Shown: in pieces, positions 13,193 through 20,760 of the stretch | Numbering within the stretch: the stretch's first letter is position 1 | How the letters are laid out: each line of letters begins with the position of its first letter | DNA from: a virus | DNA length: 43,690 bases | Reading direction: 5' to 3' (one strand) | IMG/VR virus record: IMGVR_UViG_3300043353_000042 | Location: 64,001-107,690 of that record | Made by a program: the position numbers and the translations under genes | The notes under the pieces: model-generated | Seen by the model: only the letters and a program-made list of their open reading frames with translations | Told to the model about the DNA's origin: nothing | Database searches by the model: none

Positions 13193-15079
13193 ATGCGAAA
13201 CCTACCGACCGAAAAATCCGTGGTGTCGATCGAGAAGCAACGCCAAGCCGCGGGCGTCGCGAACACGACGAACAAGCGAGCACTTAGCAAGGTGCGCGCG
13301 CTCGTGATCGACATTCGCAAGGGTGCGTCATCGCCCAATGGCCTGACCGACGCACCTGACGACGTCGCTCCGGGCGCATCCGAAGGGTTGCCCGAAGAGC
13401 CTTTCAACGCGCTTGGCCATAAGGGCCGAGTCATCTTGCCGCCGTTCGACTTGCTGACGCTCGCGATGTTGCCAGAGAACAGCTCGGAGCTAAATCAGTG
13501 CATCGAAACGATGGAAACGAACATCGAAGCGACGGGCTATCGCTTTGTGTCCCGGCTTCGCCTCGACGACGTAACGAAGACCGAAGACGACGCGGCGCAA
13601 GACACGACGCAGGTGACCCCGGAGCAACGCAGGGTGCTCAACGAGTCGCGTGCAGAGAAGGTGCGACTGACAAACTTCTTCACCTACTGCACCGACGAAA
13701 GTTTCATTCAGTTTCGCCGACGCATTCGGCGCGATCTCGAAACGACGGGCAACGCCTACTTCGAGATCATCCGAAACGCAGCCGGTGCGATCCAGGGCTT
13801 CACGCATTTGCCGAGCTACCAAATGCGTCTTGGCAAAGTCGAAGACGAGCCCGTCGAGGTGACGCGCAAGATCCTCGAACTGCAGATCGATGGCAGTGTC
13901 GAGGTGAAAGAGCAGCGCATCATGCGCCGGTTTCGCTCGTTCGTGCAGTCGCGCTCGATCCATCAGGGCCGCACCACGTCGTCAATCTCGGGGCACAAGG
14001 TCGTGTGGTTCAAAGAATTCGGCGATCCGCGCGCGTGGTCGAAGCGCGACGGCGAGATGCGAGAGAACGTCAAGAAAGGCGACCGGGCGAGCGAGGTCGT
14101 GCACTTGAAGCTGTACAGCCCACGTAGTCCGTACGGTCTGCCACGCTTCATCGGCAACTTGTTGTCGATCTTCGGCGATCGCGCAGCCGAAGAAATCAAT
14201 TGGGTCACGTTCAAGAACAACAACATTCCGAGCATGGCTGTGCTCGTGTCGAACGGGCAGCTCACGCAGGGCACGATCGACCGCATTCAGTCGTTCGTCG
14301 AGTCGCAGATCCAGGGCTCGGACAACTACAGCAAGTTTCTGATCGTCGAGGCCGAAGCATCGGGCGAAGACACGGGCGAAGACGGCGGGCAGGTCAAAAT
14401 CGACATCAAGCCGCTGACAAAAGAGCAGCACAGCGATGCCCTGTTTCAGAACTACAGCGAGAAGAACCACGACAAGATCCGTCGCTCGTTCCGGCTGCCG
14501 CCAATCTTCGTCGGGCAAGCAGCCGACTACTCGCGCTCGACTGCGGAGTCGTCGCGCCGGCTCGCTGACGAGCAAGTCTTCTCGCCGGAGCGAACCGAGT
14601 TCGACGAGATCATGAATCGGATGATCTTCCCCGAAATGAACGTGATTTTTCACAAGTTCAAGAGCAACACGCCGAACACAACCGACAACACGCAGCTCGT
14701 GAAGATCCTCGGCGGGTCCGAGAAGACGGGCGGCATGACGCCGCGCATCGCGCGCTTCATGCTCGAAGACATTCTCGGGATCGATCTGCCCGATTTCGCG
14801 GGCGGCTTCCCCGCTGACGTGCCGTTCAGCCTGACCATGGCTGACGCGGTGAAAAATCAGGCGCAACCGACCGAGCCCGGGCAGCAAGTGACGGCGGTGA
14901 AGACCCTGAAGGCGCTCGGCATCCTGACCGACGATGACGAGCTCGATATGTCGGCGCTCGGCCTCGAAGATCTCGACGAAGACGACCCCGAAAGCGTCAT
15001 GGAAGTCGCGAAGCGCTTGCTCGCACTCAATCGCGCTGCTGAAATTGCGTGGCGCAAGAGCTTAGAGGCCAGCAAATGA
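13193..15079 (+). CDS. Portal protein
   Basis: The 12-mer vertex channel through which DNA is packaged and to which the neck attaches; 628 residues. Typical portal features are LPPFDLLTLAMLPENSSELN followed by QCIETMETNIEATGY, RRIRRDLETTGNAYFEIIRN, then VVHLKLYSPRSPYGLPRF and EINWVTFKNNNIPSMAVLVS. The wing and C-terminal region include FRLPPIFVGQAADYSRSTAE. The pattern fits PBSX/HK97-type portals. The C-terminal 50 residues are strongly acidic. It lies between TerL and the MuF-like gene, the usual order. Confidence 0.88.
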   Translation: MRNLPTEKSVVSIEKQRQAAGVANTTNKRALSKVRALVIDIRKGASSPNGLTDAPDDVAPGASEGLPEEPFNALGHKGRVILPPFDLLTLAMLPENSSELNQCIETMETNIEATGYRFVSRLRLDDVTKTEDDAAQDTTQVTPEQRRVLNESRAEKVRLTNFFTYCTDESFIQFRRRIRRDLETTGNAYFEIIRNAAGAIQGFTHLPSYQMRLGKVEDEPVEVTRKILELQIDGSVEVKEQRIMRRFRSFVQSRSIHQGRTTSSISGHKVVWFKEFGDPRAWSKRDGEMRENVKKGDRASEVVHLKLYSPRSPYGLPRFIGNLLSIFGDRAAEEINWVTFKNNNIPSMAVLVSNGQLTQGTIDRIQSFVESQIQGSDNYSKFLIVEAEASGEDTGEDGGQVKIDIKPLTKEQHSDALFQNYSEKNHDKIRRSFRLPPIFVGQAADYSRSTAESSRRLADEQVFSPERTEFDEIMNRMIFPEMNVIFHKFKSNTPNTTDNTQLVKILGGSEKTGGMTPRIARFMLEDILGIDLPDFAGGFPADVPFSLTMADAVKNQAQPTEPGQQVTAVKTLKALGILTDDDELDMSALGLEDLDEDDPESVMEVAKRLLALNRAAEIAWRKSLEASK

Positions 15080-16179
15080 AGCTCGCGGCGCTGCACAACA
15101 CGCTTTCATGCGAGTGCTGCGCACGTGAGTTCGACTTGCTTCACGACGTGCTCGTGACGTCGGACATTTCGATCGCCAAGGCGCTGATGATCAGCGAAGT
15201 GGCGCAGATCGCGCGCCTCGAAATGCGCATGCGCGACTATTTGACGGGCAAGTGGCGCGCAAGAGCGGCTGAAGCGAGCGCCCGGGCCGGTGCAATCGTG
15301 GCCCGTGGCGGCTCGCTGAAGGCTGTGCCTCCTGCAGTCGACAAGATCATGGGCAAGTGGTCCAGCGAGGTCGAGTCGCGCGTGACGAACGACCTCGCGG
15401 GCATCTACAAGCTCGCGCGCAAGGCAGGTTGGAAGAAGGCGACAGGCAAAACGAAGGCGTCGCTTCAGTACGTAGTGCCGAACTTCACCGAAGAGCTCGA
15501 CGACAGGCGCGAGAAGGTGACGAAGGGCAAGGGGAAGCTCGCCGAAGTGTCGCCAAGCCTCGACTTGGTCGACGAAAAAGCGATCGACGACCTGCAAGAC
15601 GATCAAATGATGTGGATCGGTCGTCACTACAACGAGAACTTGCGCGCCGCCGTGCGCGGCGCAGTCGAGCCCGGCATGGTGGAAGGCGTCGGGCACGATG
15701 TCGCGGGTCGGCGTGTAGCCGACGCGGTCGCAAAAGAGCTCGGCCACATCGTCGTGCCGAACGGGTTTCACGGATCGGATGCCAAATACTTCGAGGGCAT
15801 CGCTGCGAACACGGCGACGAACGCGCGCGTGCGCGGACAGGTGCGAAGCTTCGGCCTGATTGGTGTCACGAAGTACGAGATCGTGAACCCGATGGACGAT
15901 CGCACGACGCAGATCTGCGCGTTCATGAACGGCCAAGTGTTCACAGTGAAGGACGCCGAAGATCAGATCGAGCGTTCGTCTTCGGCGAAGAACCCCGCGC
16001 AGGCCAAGGACGCTCACCCATGGCTCGCCATTGGGAAGATCAAAAGCATCTTCCGGAAGGGCGGGATCAAGGGGCTGACAAGCGCCGGCTTGGCGCTTCC
16101 GCCCTACCATTTTCGGTGCCGTTCGACGGTCGACATCTGGTCGGAGCAAGTCGGCTTCGACGAGCTAGATGACGAGTAA
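15076..16179 (+). CDS. MuF-like head morphogenesis protein
   Basis: A 367-residue protein, ATGA-coupled to the portal gene. The C-terminal third carries the MuF/SPP1 gp7 signature: NPMDDRTTQICAFMNGQVFT at about 274-293, and later LPPYHFRCRSTVDIW. A Cys-rich CECC with a following Cys-free helix lies at the N-terminus. MuF-like proteins are minor capsid components that bind the portal and are often ejected with the DNA. The ATG at 15076 is preferred to the open frame start at 15049 because of the exact coupling. Confidence 0.82.
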   Translation: MKLAALHNTLSCECCAREFDLLHDVLVTSDISIAKALMISEVAQIARLEMRMRDYLTGKWRARAAEASARAGAIVARGGSLKAVPPAVDKIMGKWSSEVESRVTNDLAGIYKLARKAGWKKATGKTKASLQYVVPNFTEELDDRREKVTKGKGKLAEVSPSLDLVDEKAIDDLQDDQMMWIGRHYNENLRAAVRGAVEPGMVEGVGHDVAGRRVADAVAKELGHIVVPNGFHGSDAKYFEGIAANTATNARVRGQVRSFGLIGVTKYEIVNPMDDRTTQICAFMNGQVFTVKDAEDQIERSSSAKNPAQAKDAHPWLAIGKIKSIFRKGGIKGLTSAGLALPPYHFRCRSTVDIWSEQVGFDELDDE

Positions 16180-16194
16180 CGCGACAGCGTCGCG
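16180..16194 (+). promoter_or_regulatory. Small perfect palindrome before the protease gene
   Basis: CGCGAC, AGC, GTCGCG sits directly after the MuF-like stop and 13 bases before the GTG at 16208. With a three-base loop it can form a tight hairpin or bind a dimeric protein. No T-run follows, and the next gene has no obvious Shine-Dalgarno. Confidence 0.35.
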
Positions 16195-16207
16195 ATAAAC
16201 TCGTGAC

Positions 16208-16768
16208 GTGGACATCGAACAACACGTCATCTCAATCGCAGTGCTAGCGAAAGCCGGCAAGAAGAAGGCCGACCGAAAGCTTGTTTTGCCCGGCACGCGA
16301 GCGGAGGAAAGCCCGCCCAACGAGGCCGACTGCGACGATGAAGACGACGCAGAAGACGAAGACGACGAACAGAAGCGCGTCGAAAAGCGGTTCGAGGTCG
16401 AGATCCTCAAGGCGTCCGACGAAGAACAGACCGTAACGGGCATTGTGCTTCAGCCGGAAGTGGTCGACGCGCAGGGCGACATCATGTCGGCCGACGTGAT
16501 CAAGGCCGCGGCTTACGGCTTTCTGATGAACTTCAACAAGTCGACGAAGCTCGGCCTTCAGCACTCGACTTTCCCGAAGGGGAAGCTCGCGCTCGTCGAA
16601 AGCTACGTCGCGCCGAACGGGATCGTGCTCGGTGCAAAGACGGTTCGTCAGGGCACTTGGATCATGACGGTGAAAGTGCTCGACGGTGAGATCTGGAAGA
16701 AGGTCAAGGACGGCAAGATCGCGGGCTTCAGCATCGGCGGTCGAGCGAAGGTCGTGCCGGCGACGTGA
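16208..16768 (+). CDS. XkdF-like prohead protease
   Basis: A putative capsid maturation serine protease, 186 residues from GTG 16208. After an acidic stretch (residues 38-57) come TVTGIVLQPEVVDAQGDIMS, then STKLGLQHSTFPKGKLALVE with ESY following, GTWIMTVKVLDGEIWKKVK and GKIAGFSIGGRA. These match the XkdF family (putative phage serine protease, peptidase S78-type): VDAQGD, an H, an ESY motif and GFSIGG. H and S of the QHS and VESY motifs are the likely catalytic residues. It is followed by a scaffold-like gene and the capsid gene, as expected. Confidence 0.8.
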   Translation: MDIEQHVISIAVLAKAGKKKADRKLVLPGTRAEESPPNEADCDDEDDAEDEDDEQKRVEKRFEVEILKASDEEQTVTGIVLQPEVVDAQGDIMSADVIKAAAYGFLMNFNKSTKLGLQHSTFPKGKLALVESYVAPNGIVLGAKTVRQGTWIMTVKVLDGEIWKKVKDGKIAGFSIGGRAKVVPAT

Positions 16769-16788
16769 ACAAGAAGGGACTCGAACGC

Positions 16789-17733
16789 ATGCCGAAGCAA
16801 GCGAAGCGCAGATTCGTTGGGTTGGACACCGAAGAAGTAAGCTTGGTGGACACGCCAGCGAACGAAGTCGAATTTCTGGTCATGAAGAACACGGAGGATC
16901 CAAGCATGGGCGCAACAGCAAAGAAGGAAGTCGTGCCGGTCGACGCTGAAGAAGCTGTCGACGGTGACGTGACGAAGGCGCTTTCACACGTGAACGCCAT
17001 TGTCGACAAGATTGCCGGCCTCGTCGTCGGCACAAAGAAGGAAGCGAAGGCGCCCGTCGAAGGCGAGCCCGTCACCGATGACACCGAAGGCGATGATGCC
17101 GACGGCGACACCGAGCCGACGGCCGACACCGAGACGGCCAAGGCCGCGAGCATGAAAAGCGTCTTGGAAAAGTGCGGCTTGGATGCCGGCATGGTGAAGA
17201 CGACCATGGCCAAGCTCAAGGCCGCGGGCTTCTCGGGTGGCGCGCCTCCGTTCGGCAAAAAGCCAGGCGGCAAGGCGCCCGAAAAGGACGACTCCGAAGA
17301 GGAGAAGAAGACGTCCAAGTCTGATGATGCGCCGCTCACCATGGCGACGCTCGCTTCGGCCGTGCAGAAGGCCGCTGCGTTCACGCCTGCGCGCATCAAG
17401 GCGCTTCAGGACGCGCAAGACATTCTGAAGCTCGTGCTCGAAGCAGTCGCCCCGGGAACCTCGCCCGACGCGAACACGCCACAAGTGCAGACGCACAGCA
17501 ACCCGAGCGCCGTGGCCGAGCTGACGAAGCCGAACACGAAGCCGAGCGTGCCGACGATGAAGTCGGAAGAGCTCGTCGACACGCTGAAGGGCCTCGCTAC
17601 TGCAGTCAACGGCTTGGTGACGCGCGTCGAATCGATCGAGAAAGCTCGCCCGGCTTCGAACAGCGCCGACCCCGAAGGCGCGACCGACAGCAACGCAAGG
17701 AAATCCCGTTCCATTTGGGGCGGCGTTCTCTAG
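16789..17733 (+). CDS. Scaffold-like capsid assembly protein
   Basis: A 314-residue protein from ATG 16789, with AAGGGA upstream; GTG 16765, overlapping the previous stop, is an alternative adding eight residues. The N-terminus RRFVGLDTEEVSLVDTPANE is the motif found at the start of scaffolds that accompany XkdF-type proteases. The rest is low-complexity, acidic and Lys/Ala/Pro-rich with helical stretches (TLASAVQKAAAFTPARIKAL), ending in a predicted coiled-coil (LKGLATAVNGLVTRVESIEK). It probably guides capsid assembly and is degraded by the protease (inference from position and composition). Confidence 0.72.
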   Translation: MPKQAKRRFVGLDTEEVSLVDTPANEVEFLVMKNTEDPSMGATAKKEVVPVDAEEAVDGDVTKALSHVNAIVDKIAGLVVGTKKEAKAPVEGEPVTDDTEGDDADGDTEPTADTETAKAASMKSVLEKCGLDAGMVKTTMAKLKAAGFSGGAPPFGKKPGGKAPEKDDSEEEKKTSKSDDAPLTMATLASAVQKAAAFTPARIKALQDAQDILKLVLEAVAPGTSPDANTPQVQTHSNPSAVAELTKPNTKPSVPTMKSEELVDTLKGLATAVNGLVTRVESIEKARPASNSADPEGATDSNARKSRSIWGGVL

Positions 17734-17790
17734 TTCGCGCACGACGAAGGCCACCCCGGAAAGCAACTTTCGAAGGAGACAGGTAACAGA

Positions 17791-18987
17791 ATGACCATTG
17801 CAAACGAAGATCTTGTCAGAAAGGCCACAATCGTCGCGGACAACCTCGCGACCGGTGGCAAGCTCAACGACGCGCAGTCCGATCGCTTCATCGACTTCGT
17901 CATCGACGAGACGGTGTTGAAGGACAACGCGCGAATCGTGCGCTTCCGCAACGAGAACTTGGACATCGACAAGATCGGCGTCGGTAAGCGCGTGGCGTTG
18001 CCGAAGTCCGAAGGTGTCGACCCGCAAGTGCGTCGCGGAATCACGACCTCGAAGATCGTGCTCACGCCTCACGAGCTGATCGTGCCCTTCGAGATCGGCG
18101 ACAACTTCCGCGAGCTGAACATCGAAGGCGAGAACGTCGAAGAGACGATCATTCGTCTGATGGCAACGCAGCTCGCGAACGACCTCGAAGATCTGTACCT
18201 CAACGGCAACAAGCTCGGCCCTGCGATCCCGCAGTCCGACTTGCTCGAAGGCGGTTCGGCCGACGAGATCAAAGACAGCTATCTCGCGATGTCAAACGGC
18301 TGGTCGACGCTCGCTGACTCTGCGAACATCGTCGACGGCATGGGTCAGAACGTCGGCCTGTCCATCTTCAGCAAAGCGATCCGCGCATTGCCCACGAAGT
18401 TCCGGCGCAACCGTGCCGCGCTTCGTTGGTTCATGAGCCCCGATCTGTGGCAGCTGTACATGGAAAAGCTTTCGACGCGCGCGACTGTGCTCGGTGACAC
18501 TGCAGCCGGTGGCGGCGGCGGATCTCCTGGACCGTTCGGCATCACCGCGATCCCCGTGCCGCTTTGGGAGTTCGAGCCACTGACCGTCGAGCACGTGACG
18601 CTGACCGGTACGACTGCCGTGGCGTTGAAGAACGGCCCGGTGACCGACGTCGTCGTGCATCCCGACGAGCTCGATAAGGTGCCAACCCCTGCGTACATCG
18701 AGACGACCGACTACGTCTTGAACGCGAGCGCTGGCACCATCGCGCGCGCAGGTGGCGGTGCAATCTCAAGCGGCGACATCGTGAAGGTGACCTATCGGTC
18801 GAGCCCACAGATCTTGCTGACGCATCAGAACAACTTCGTCGTGGGTATCGGTCGCGACATCCGAATCGAAAAGGATCGCGACATCTACAAGGGCGTGAAT
18901 CAGTACGCGATCACGGCCAAGGTCGATGTGCAGTTCGAAGAACTGAGCGCGATCGTCAAGGTCCGGAACATCGGCAAGGGCGTCTAG
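17791..18987 (+). CDS. Major capsid protein (HK97 fold) with an inserted beta domain
   Basis: A 398-residue protein with AAGGAGA before ATG 17791. Order and motifs fit a major head protein: an N-terminal helix (DRFIDFVIDETVLKDNARIV), a strand (TSKIVLTPHELIVPFEIGDN), a long spine helix (VEETIIRLMATQLANDLEDL) followed by YLNG, and an end with NQYAITAKVDVQFEELSAIV. About residues 260-334 look like an insertion: VTDVVVHPDELDKVP, then TDYVLNASAGTIARAGGGAI and VKVTYRSSP, resembling Ig-like domains found in some myophage capsids. The insert would face outward or strengthen the capsid (inference). Confidence 0.85.
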   Translation: MTIANEDLVRKATIVADNLATGGKLNDAQSDRFIDFVIDETVLKDNARIVRFRNENLDIDKIGVGKRVALPKSEGVDPQVRRGITTSKIVLTPHELIVPFEIGDNFRELNIEGENVEETIIRLMATQLANDLEDLYLNGNKLGPAIPQSDLLEGGSADEIKDSYLAMSNGWSTLADSANIVDGMGQNVGLSIFSKAIRALPTKFRRNRAALRWFMSPDLWQLYMEKLSTRATVLGDTAAGGGGGSPGPFGITAIPVPLWEFEPLTVEHVTLTGTTAVALKNGPVTDVVVHPDELDKVPTPAYIETTDYVLNASAGTIARAGGGAISSGDIVKVTYRSSPQILLTHQNNFVVGIGRDIRIEKDRDIYKGVNQYAITAKVDVQFEELSAIVKVRNIGKGV

Positions 18988-19054
18988 CCGGTACGTGCTT
19001 GTGGTACGCCACTAAGCTCTGGTCGTTTTTGATTGGCCAAGGAGGCCCAAGAAA

Positions 19055-19537
19055 ATGTCGATATTCCAAGCGAAGATCAAATTGGGGCCCGTGAAAAGCG
19101 GGCCCCTTACGCACACCGGCTTCAAGGGTCGCACGACCAAGAAGGGCGAGTCATTCAACACGACAAGCCAAGAAGAAGCCGTTTACTACCGAGCACAGCC
19201 CGGCTTTTCGGTGACCGTGCTCAAGGGCCGTCTTCCGGTGCAAGCCGAGCAAGAAGTCGAGCCCGATGAAGAAGTGACCGAAGAAGACGACGAGGTCGCT
19301 GAGGCCGAGCCCGAAGCAACCGAGACCGAGGTCAAGGGTACCTACGAGCGCGCTGATCTGAAGAAGATGTCGCGCGAAGACTTGGTGTCGCTCGTCAAGA
19401 GCGACGAAGACTTGCCGCTGACCTCGAAGGACTTGCCGAAGAAGGCAAGCAAAAAAGAGATCATCAACCTGATCTTGGACGCGCAGAAGACGGGCAGTGA
19501 CGACGGTGACGACGAAGAAGAAGACGACGACGACTGA
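19055..19537 (+). CDS. Acidic head-region protein with HeH/LEM-like domain
   Basis: A 160-residue protein with a GGAGG site before ATG 19055. Residues 1-70 are beta-rich and basic. A central Glu-rich linker follows, then a helical segment YERADLKKMSREDLVSLVKS and KKEIINLILDAQ (about residues 92-145) resembling the HeH/LEM or SAP-type fold found in phage head proteins. The C-terminus is almost pure Asp/Glu. Directly downstream of the capsid gene, it may be a capsid accessory or head completion protein. Confidence 0.5.
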   Translation: MSIFQAKIKLGPVKSGPLTHTGFKGRTTKKGESFNTTSQEEAVYYRAQPGFSVTVLKGRLPVQAEQEVEPDEEVTEEDDEVAEAEPEATETEVKGTYERADLKKMSREDLVSLVKSDEDLPLTSKDLPKKASKKEIINLILDAQKTGSDDGDDEEEDDDD

Positions 19538-19555
19538 GAAAGGGATCACAGCGCA

Positions 19556-19870
19556 ATGCCGACCATCATCTTTTCGCCAAGCGCGCAGCTGTTGCAGGTC
19601 GAGGATTTCCCGGCCGACACCGAGCGCACCGTCAAGGGCGCACTCTACGTGCGCCCGGGCGCGACCAGCGTAGTCAGCGACGGGGAAGCGGCCCACCTGA
19701 AGAAGCTAGGGATCGCCTTCACGGTGTCCGGCGCTCCGAAGGTGGCGGCTTTGCCGGCGCCGAAGCCCCCGCTGGCGCCGTCCTTGCCCGTGGCTTCGTT
19801 GCCCTCGCCTTCGGTGCCTGCCCCGGGTTCGGCCCCCACAGGGGCTTCAAAGAGCTCGGACACAAAGTAG
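19556..19870 (+). CDS. Small protein with Pro/Ala-rich tail
   Basis: A 104-residue protein with AAAGGGA before ATG 19556. Residues 1-60 form a beta-rich domain (LYVRPGATSVVSDGEAAHLK). Residues 61-104 are a Pro/Ala/Ser-rich tail (LPAPKPPLAPSLPVASLPSP), probably extended and disordered. The family is not recognised; its place among head genes suggests a virion accessory protein. Confidence 0.5.
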   Translation: MPTIIFSPSAQLLQVEDFPADTERTVKGALYVRPGATSVVSDGEAAHLKKLGIAFTVSGAPKVAALPAPKPPLAPSLPVASLPSPSVPAPGSAPTGASKSSDTK

Positions 19871-19888
19871 CTTTCACAAGGGGTGGCT

Positions 19889-20296
19889 GTGCTGAAAATC
19901 CATACAGCGGACGGCCAGACCCACCCCATCGATCTGCAGGATACGGAACAGGCGCAGGTGTGGCTGTCCAGGCTGGCGCGCGAAGACTTTCAGGCGACGA
20001 TTCACGGAGTTTCGCTGGTCGAGCGCCACTGCGTGCGGGGCAAGTGTCAGGCGTGTGGGGAACCATCGGGGCGCGACATCGGCGTGCAGTATTCCGTGTC
20101 ACGTCCTGATGGCGTTCGACGTGTCTTCGTGCACGTCGAAGCGGTCGAAGCGCAGGGTCGCGTCAAGGGCGGCGAGCGCGTGACGCTCATGGCCGACGAC
20201 ATGCGACTGACGCTGATGGCGCATGCGTCGCAACCCGCGGCGCGTGTGACGATCTCGAAGGTCGGTCGACAGACATTCAATCCACTGAAGCGATAG
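19889..20296 (+). CDS. Hypothetical protein of the head-completion region
   Basis: A 135-residue protein; GTG 19889 is favoured because AAGGGG lies just before it, and GTG 19883 inside that site is an alternative. It contains CVRGKCQACGEPSGRDIGVQ, then VQYSVSRPDGVRRVFVHVEA and LMAHASQPAARVTISKVGRQ, ending FNPLKR. The C-x4-C-x2-C cluster may bind metal. The SVSRP...HxSQPAAR...GRQ.FNP layout looks like a conserved phage family, but I cannot name it. Confidence 0.5.
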   Translation: MLKIHTADGQTHPIDLQDTEQAQVWLSRLAREDFQATIHGVSLVERHCVRGKCQACGEPSGRDIGVQYSVSRPDGVRRVFVHVEAVEAQGRVKGGERVTLMADDMRLTLMAHASQPAARVTISKVGRQTFNPLKR

Positions 20297-20307
20297 GAGC
20301 CACGGCA

Positions 20308-20730
20308 ATGTCAGCAGAGACGGCAACCCACAACGTGATCGTTCAAAAGGACATCGCACTCGCCACGGGCGAAAGCCTTAGCGCCTACACGCAGAAGGTT
20401 CGTGATGCAGGCTGCAAGTACGTCAAGCAGAAGCTGAGCCTCGTGAAGGATTCAGGTTGCTATCCGGTCGAGATCTTCTCGAAGTCGGTGATCTTTAGCG
20501 TCTATCAGTACGGGCCGAGCGTCGACGAAAACCAGCGCAATCGCTACTTCGCGGCGGCGTACGCGCGCAACAAAGACGGGTCGTTCGAGTTCAGCACTCT
20601 GACCGAGGTCGAACAGGTCGTCGGCTACCAGCCGAAGGACAGCACGATGCCGACCACGAAGGCCAAGACGGTCGATGAAATGCCCGGATGGATCGCGACT
20701 ACCAAGTCGCTCTGGAACAACGTTCTGTAA
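20308..20730 (+). CDS. Hypothetical protein of the head-completion region
   Basis: A 140-residue protein with AGGAGCC before ATG 20308. It contains LATGESLSAYTQKVRDAGCK, KDSGCYPVEIFSKSVIFSVY and NRYFAAAYARNKDGSFEFST. Mixed alpha/beta, soluble, no recognised motif. It sits just before the methyltransferase-glycosyltransferase gene. Confidence 0.5.
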   Translation: MSAETATHNVIVQKDIALATGESLSAYTQKVRDAGCKYVKQKLSLVKDSGCYPVEIFSKSVIFSVYQYGPSVDENQRNRYFAAAYARNKDGSFEFSTLTEVEQVVGYQPKDSTMPTTKAKTVDEMPGWIATTKSLWNNVL

Positions 20731-20760
20731 CGAGAAACTGACACGGGAAAGCGAGGGATC

